15,948 nucleotides of DNA from Nitrosomonadaceae bacterium (lineage in GTDB: Bacteria > Pseudomonadota > Gammaproteobacteria > Burkholderiales > Usitatibacteraceae), in NCBI GenBank assembly GCA_021300055.1, contig JAJTHU010000122.1, positions 1-15,948 on the forward strand, read 5' to 3'. The translations under genes were made by a program, and so were the position numbers. The first letter of the stretch is position 1, and every line of letters starts with the position of its first letter. Below the pieces are notes generated by a model. It ran no database searches and had not been told where the DNA came from. It worked only from the letters and a program-made list of their open reading frames with translations. Below, one piece after another: positions 13,564-15,948 of this stretch.

Positions 13564-15201
13564 TTACATATCCATGCCGCCCATGCCGCCCATGCCGCCA
13601 CCAGGCATTGCGGGTGCGTCATCCTTCGGCAACTCAGCAACCATTGCGTCGGTCGTGAGCATGAGCGAAGCAACAGAAGCAGCGTTTTGCAGTGCGGTGC
13701 GGGTGACTTTGGTCGGGTCAAGAACGCCGAGCTCAACCATATCGCCGTACTGGCCAGTCGATGCGTTGTAGCCGAAGTTGCCCTTGCCTTCGATGACCTT
13801 ATTCACCACAACAGACGGCTCGTCGCCAGCGTTGTAGGCAATCATGCGCAGTGGCTCTTCGATCGCGCGCAGGATGATCTTGATGCCAGCTTCTTGCTCA
13901 ACGTTGTCGCCCTTAATCGTGCCGGCGTTTGCGCGTGCGCGGAGCAGTGCCACGCCGCCACCCGCAACGATACCCTCTTCAACGGCTGCACGCGTAGCGT
14001 GCAACGCGTCTTCGACGCGGGCTTTCTTTTCCTTCATTTCAACTTCGGTTGCAGCGCCAACACGGATTACCGCAACACCGCCTGCCAACTTGGCAACGCG
14101 CTCTTGGAGCTTCTCTTTGTCGTAGTCGCTGGTCGCTTCGTCGATTTGCTTGCGGATTGTGGTCACGCGCGCTTTGATGTCGTCTTCCTTACCAGCACCG
14201 TCGATGATGGTGGTGTTTTCTTTGGCGACTTCGATCTTCTTAGCGCGGCCGAGATCTTTCAGCGTCACGTTCTCAAGTTTCAGACCGAGTTCTTCTGCGA
14301 TCACGGTACCGCCGGTGAGGATAGCGATGTCTTCGAGCATTGCTTTGCGACGGTCGCCGAAGCCTGGTGCCTTGACGGCGGTGGTCTTCAGGATGCCGCG
14401 GATGTTGTTAACAACCAAGGTTGCCAACGCTTCGCCATCGACGTCTTCAGCGATGATCAGCAGCGGACGACCAGCCTTCGCAACTTGCTCAAGCACGGGC
14501 AGCAGATCGCGGATGTTCGAGATCTTCTTGTCGTGCAAGAGGATGAACGGATCTTCGAGAAGCGCCACTTGCTTGTCGGCGTTGTTGATGAAGTATGGCG
14601 ACAGGTAGCCGCGGTCGAACTGCATACCTTCGACGACTTCGAGTTCGTTCTCGAGCGACTTGCCGTCTTCGACAGTGATGACGCCCTCCTTGCCAACTTT
14701 GTCCATTGCATCAGCAATGATCTTGCCGATGTCAGCGTCCGAGTTGGCCGAAATTGCACCAACTTGGGCGATTTCTTTGCTGGTGGTGGTCGGCTTGCTG
14801 ATCTTCTTGAGTTCGCCAACGAGTGCCGTAACAGCCTTGTCGATGCCGCGCTTCAGATCCATTGGGTTCATGCCAGCGGCAACGTACTTCATGCCTTCTA
14901 CGACGATAGCTTGGGCCAGTACGGTTGCCGTGGTGGTGCCGTCACCCGCGACATCGGAGGTCTTGGATGCAACATCCTTAACCAACTGTGCGCCCATGTT
15001 TTCAAACTTGTCCTTGAGTTCGATTTCCTTCGCCACCGATACACCGTCTTTGGTGATGGTCGGTGCGCCGAACGAGCGCTCCAAGACGACGTTACGGCCC
15101 TTCGGGCCGAGCGTGACTTTGACCGCGTTGGCGAGAACGTTGACGCCATGCACCATGCGTGCACGTGCGTCGCCGGAGAATTTGACTTCTTTAGCTGCCA
15201 T
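13564..15201 (-). CDS. groL: Chaperonin GroEL (60 kDa)
   Basis: A 545-residue chaperonin subunit that forms the double seven-membered ring in which unfolded proteins fold, using ATP and the GroES lid. The sequence is a full-length typical group I chaperonin: it begins AAKEVKFSGDARARM, has the nucleotide-binding LGPKGRNVVLE (31-41), D52 (TKDGVSVAKEIEL) and D87 in GDGTTTATVLAQ, and ends with the usual GGM repeats (about 532-545). AGAGG eight bases before the ATG supports the start. It is 46 bp downstream of groES and co-transcribed with it from the CIRCE promoter. A long open frame on the opposite strand is a shadow of this gene. Confidence 0.99.
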   Translation of the reverse strand: MAAKEVKFSGDARARMVHGVNVLANAVKVTLGPKGRNVVLERSFGAPTITKDGVSVAKEIELKDKFENMGAQLVKDVASKTSDVAGDGTTTATVLAQAIVVEGMKYVAAGMNPMDLKRGIDKAVTALVGELKKISKPTTTSKEIAQVGAISANSDADIGKIIADAMDKVGKEGVITVEDGKSLENELEVVEGMQFDRGYLSPYFINNADKQVALLEDPFILLHDKKISNIRDLLPVLEQVAKAGRPLLIIAEDVDGEALATLVVNNIRGILKTTAVKAPGFGDRRKAMLEDIAILTGGTVIAEELGLKLENVTLKDLGRAKKIEVAKENTTIIDGAGKEDDIKARVTTIRKQIDEATSDYDKEKLQERVAKLAGGVAVIRVGAATEVEMKEKKARVEDALHATRAAVEEGIVAGGGVALLRARANAGTIKGDNVEQEAGIKIILRAIEEPLRMIAYNAGDEPSVVVNKVIEGKGNFGYNASTGQYGDMVELGVLDPTKVTRTALQNAASVASLMLTTDAMVAELPKDDAPAMPGGGMGGMGGMDM

Positions 15202-15247
15202 GTTGAATACCTCTAATCAGTTAAATAAGGGTCAGCGATTGCGCTGA

Positions 15248-15538
15248 TTACTTGGCAACAACGGCCATGATGTCTTCCTCGCGCATAACGAGGAGTTCTT
15301 CACCATCGACCTTTACAGTCGTGCCAGCGTATTTGCCGAACAGGACTTTGTCGCCGACCTTGACGTCGACAGGTGAAAGCTTGCCCTCTTCGTTCTTTTT
15401 GCCGGGGCCGACGGCGAGAATCTCACCTTGATCGGGCTTTTCGGCAGCGGTGTCAGGGATAACGATGCCAGAGGCGGTCTTTCTTTCTTCCTCAAGACGC
15501 TTGACGATCACGCGATCGTGCAGGGGACGCAACTTCAT
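15248..15538 (-). CDS. groS: Co-chaperonin GroES (10 kDa)
   Basis: A 96-residue protein that forms the seven-membered lid of the GroEL cage. It begins MKLRPLHDRVIVKRLEEE, has the mobile loop with the hydrophobic contact IVIP (about 25-28), and the family motifs GEILAVGPGK and GDKVLFGKYAGTTVK. Length is normal. AGGAG six bases before the ATG gives a strong ribosome binding site. First gene of the groES-groEL operon, preceded by a leader of about 120 bp and a CIRCE element. Confidence 0.99.
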   Translation of the reverse strand: MKLRPLHDRVIVKRLEEERKTASGIVIPDTAAEKPDQGEILAVGPGKKNEEGKLSPVDVKVGDKVLFGKYAGTTVKVDGEELLVMREEDIMAVVAK

Positions 15539-15660
15539 AGCTCACTCCTATCAGTGGTTTTGAAAACGACGGGTTCAAACGAAAACGAATCGGGTGCGGT
15601 GGCGTCAGTGGCGAGCAAGGCATGACCGGTGCAGCGCACACCGCATATCCCAAGCCGGCG

Positions 15661-15687
15661 TTAGCACTCGGCTTGGATGAGTGCTAA
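15661..15687. promoter_or_regulatory. CIRCE operator (HrcA binding site)
   Basis: A perfect CIRCE inverted repeat: TTAGCACTC, nine bases, GAGTGCTAA. HrcA bound here represses groESL until heat stress occupies the chaperonin. The right arm shares one base with the -10 of the promoter, so the bound repressor would block initiation directly. Confidence 0.98.
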
Positions 15688-15714
15688 TTATAGGGCGCGG
15701 GGCTAAAGTTTCAA
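15687..15714 (-). promoter_or_regulatory. Sigma-70 promoter of groES-groEL
   Basis: On the minus strand TTGAAA (15709-15714) and a perfect TATAAT (15687-15692) are separated by 16 bp, directly upstream of CIRCE. No sigma-32-like heat-shock promoter is evident beside it. Confidence 0.85.
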
Positions 15715-15948
15715 CCCGCGACCGCACATTTGTCCATCGCCATCGAATTTGACAGCCTAGCCAACGAATGTGATAGGGGCCTGCTGGCGCAAGTCTAGAT
15801 GGAGTGTGAATACTCACTTATGACGATGTTCCGATTCTGTAAGCTCAGAATTGCGTAGCCTTAACTTGTTGATTGTGCCTATAGGATCGTCACTTGGTTA
15901 GCTGACTGGTGATTACATCGCCTTAAAAATGGTCTCCAAAAAAGATGG
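15715..15948. other. Noncoding edge region with no identified gene
   Basis: About 234 bp upstream of the groESL promoter to the window end. G+C is lower than in the neighbouring genes. An imperfect palindrome AGTGTGAATACTCACT lies near 15802-15817. An ATG at 15929 is open to the edge for six codons, and a minus-strand frame also enters from the edge, but neither can be judged as a gene. Confidence 0.4.

Noticed and set aside
13570..13605. Short tandem repeat-like sequence at the end of groEL
   Set aside because: It encodes the normal GGM-rich C-terminal tail of GroEL, not a repeat array.
13525..15216. 563-codon open frame on the plus strand
   Set aside because: It is entirely antisense to groEL, which is certain; its translation looks like no protein family and follows from the biased codon use of groEL.
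15929..15948. ATG open to the right window edge
   Set aside because: Only six codons are visible and no ribosome binding site precedes it.

Overview
The window reads as a chromosomal segment of a betaproteobacterium (Burkholderiales-like). This rests on recognisable protein families: a thioredoxin-like [2Fe-2S] ferredoxin, betaproteobacterial-type GroEL/GroES behind a perfect CIRCE operator, and dense third-position G/C. I cannot name a genus. Nearly all of it is ordinary, well-spaced coding sequence. I see no insertion sequence, integrase, CRISPR array or prophage gene.

Layout. (1) 1-2968, plus strand: a signalling cluster of LytTR response regulator, LytS/AlgZ-type membrane histidine kinase, and a second LytTR response regulator, possibly preceded by the end of another gene. 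(2) 3158-4810, plus: a DUF2087 protein, a GNAT acetyltransferase overlapping it by 4 bp, and a gamma-carbonic-anhydrase-like hexapeptide protein, probably one transcript. (3) 4861-6964, plus: a VanZ-family membrane protein, a small ferredoxin and an alpha/beta hydrolase, tightly packed and translationally coupled. (4) 7107-7754, plus: a Crp/Fnr-type regulator with its own promoter and a dyad over the -35, ending at a terminator that also serves the facing gene. (5) 7822-9829, minus: an exported redoxin and an IDH1-like NADP isocitrate dehydrogenase, each with its own signals. (6) 10077-10152, minus: tRNA-Phe(GAA) with promoter and terminator. (7) 10453-10782, minus: a small exported helix-hairpin-helix protein, divergent from the plus-strand Ada methyltransferase/regulator (10998-12086). 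(8) 12144-15538, minus: groES-groEL, and downstream, behind a hairpin, a protein made of a receiver domain fused to a Ser/Thr protein kinase.

How the parts may work together. The first cluster looks like a complete signal pathway in which one kinase could feed two paralogous DNA-binding regulators. The receiver-kinase fusion is a second signalling protein that would join two-component phosphotransfer to Ser/Thr phosphorylation. Chaperonin expression should be repressed by HrcA through CIRCE. The rest are housekeeping functions (TCA cycle, alkylation repair, redox). The items most worth a second look are the receiver-kinase fusion, the unassigned domain of the histidine kinase with its two regulators, and two perfect palindromes in promoter regions.
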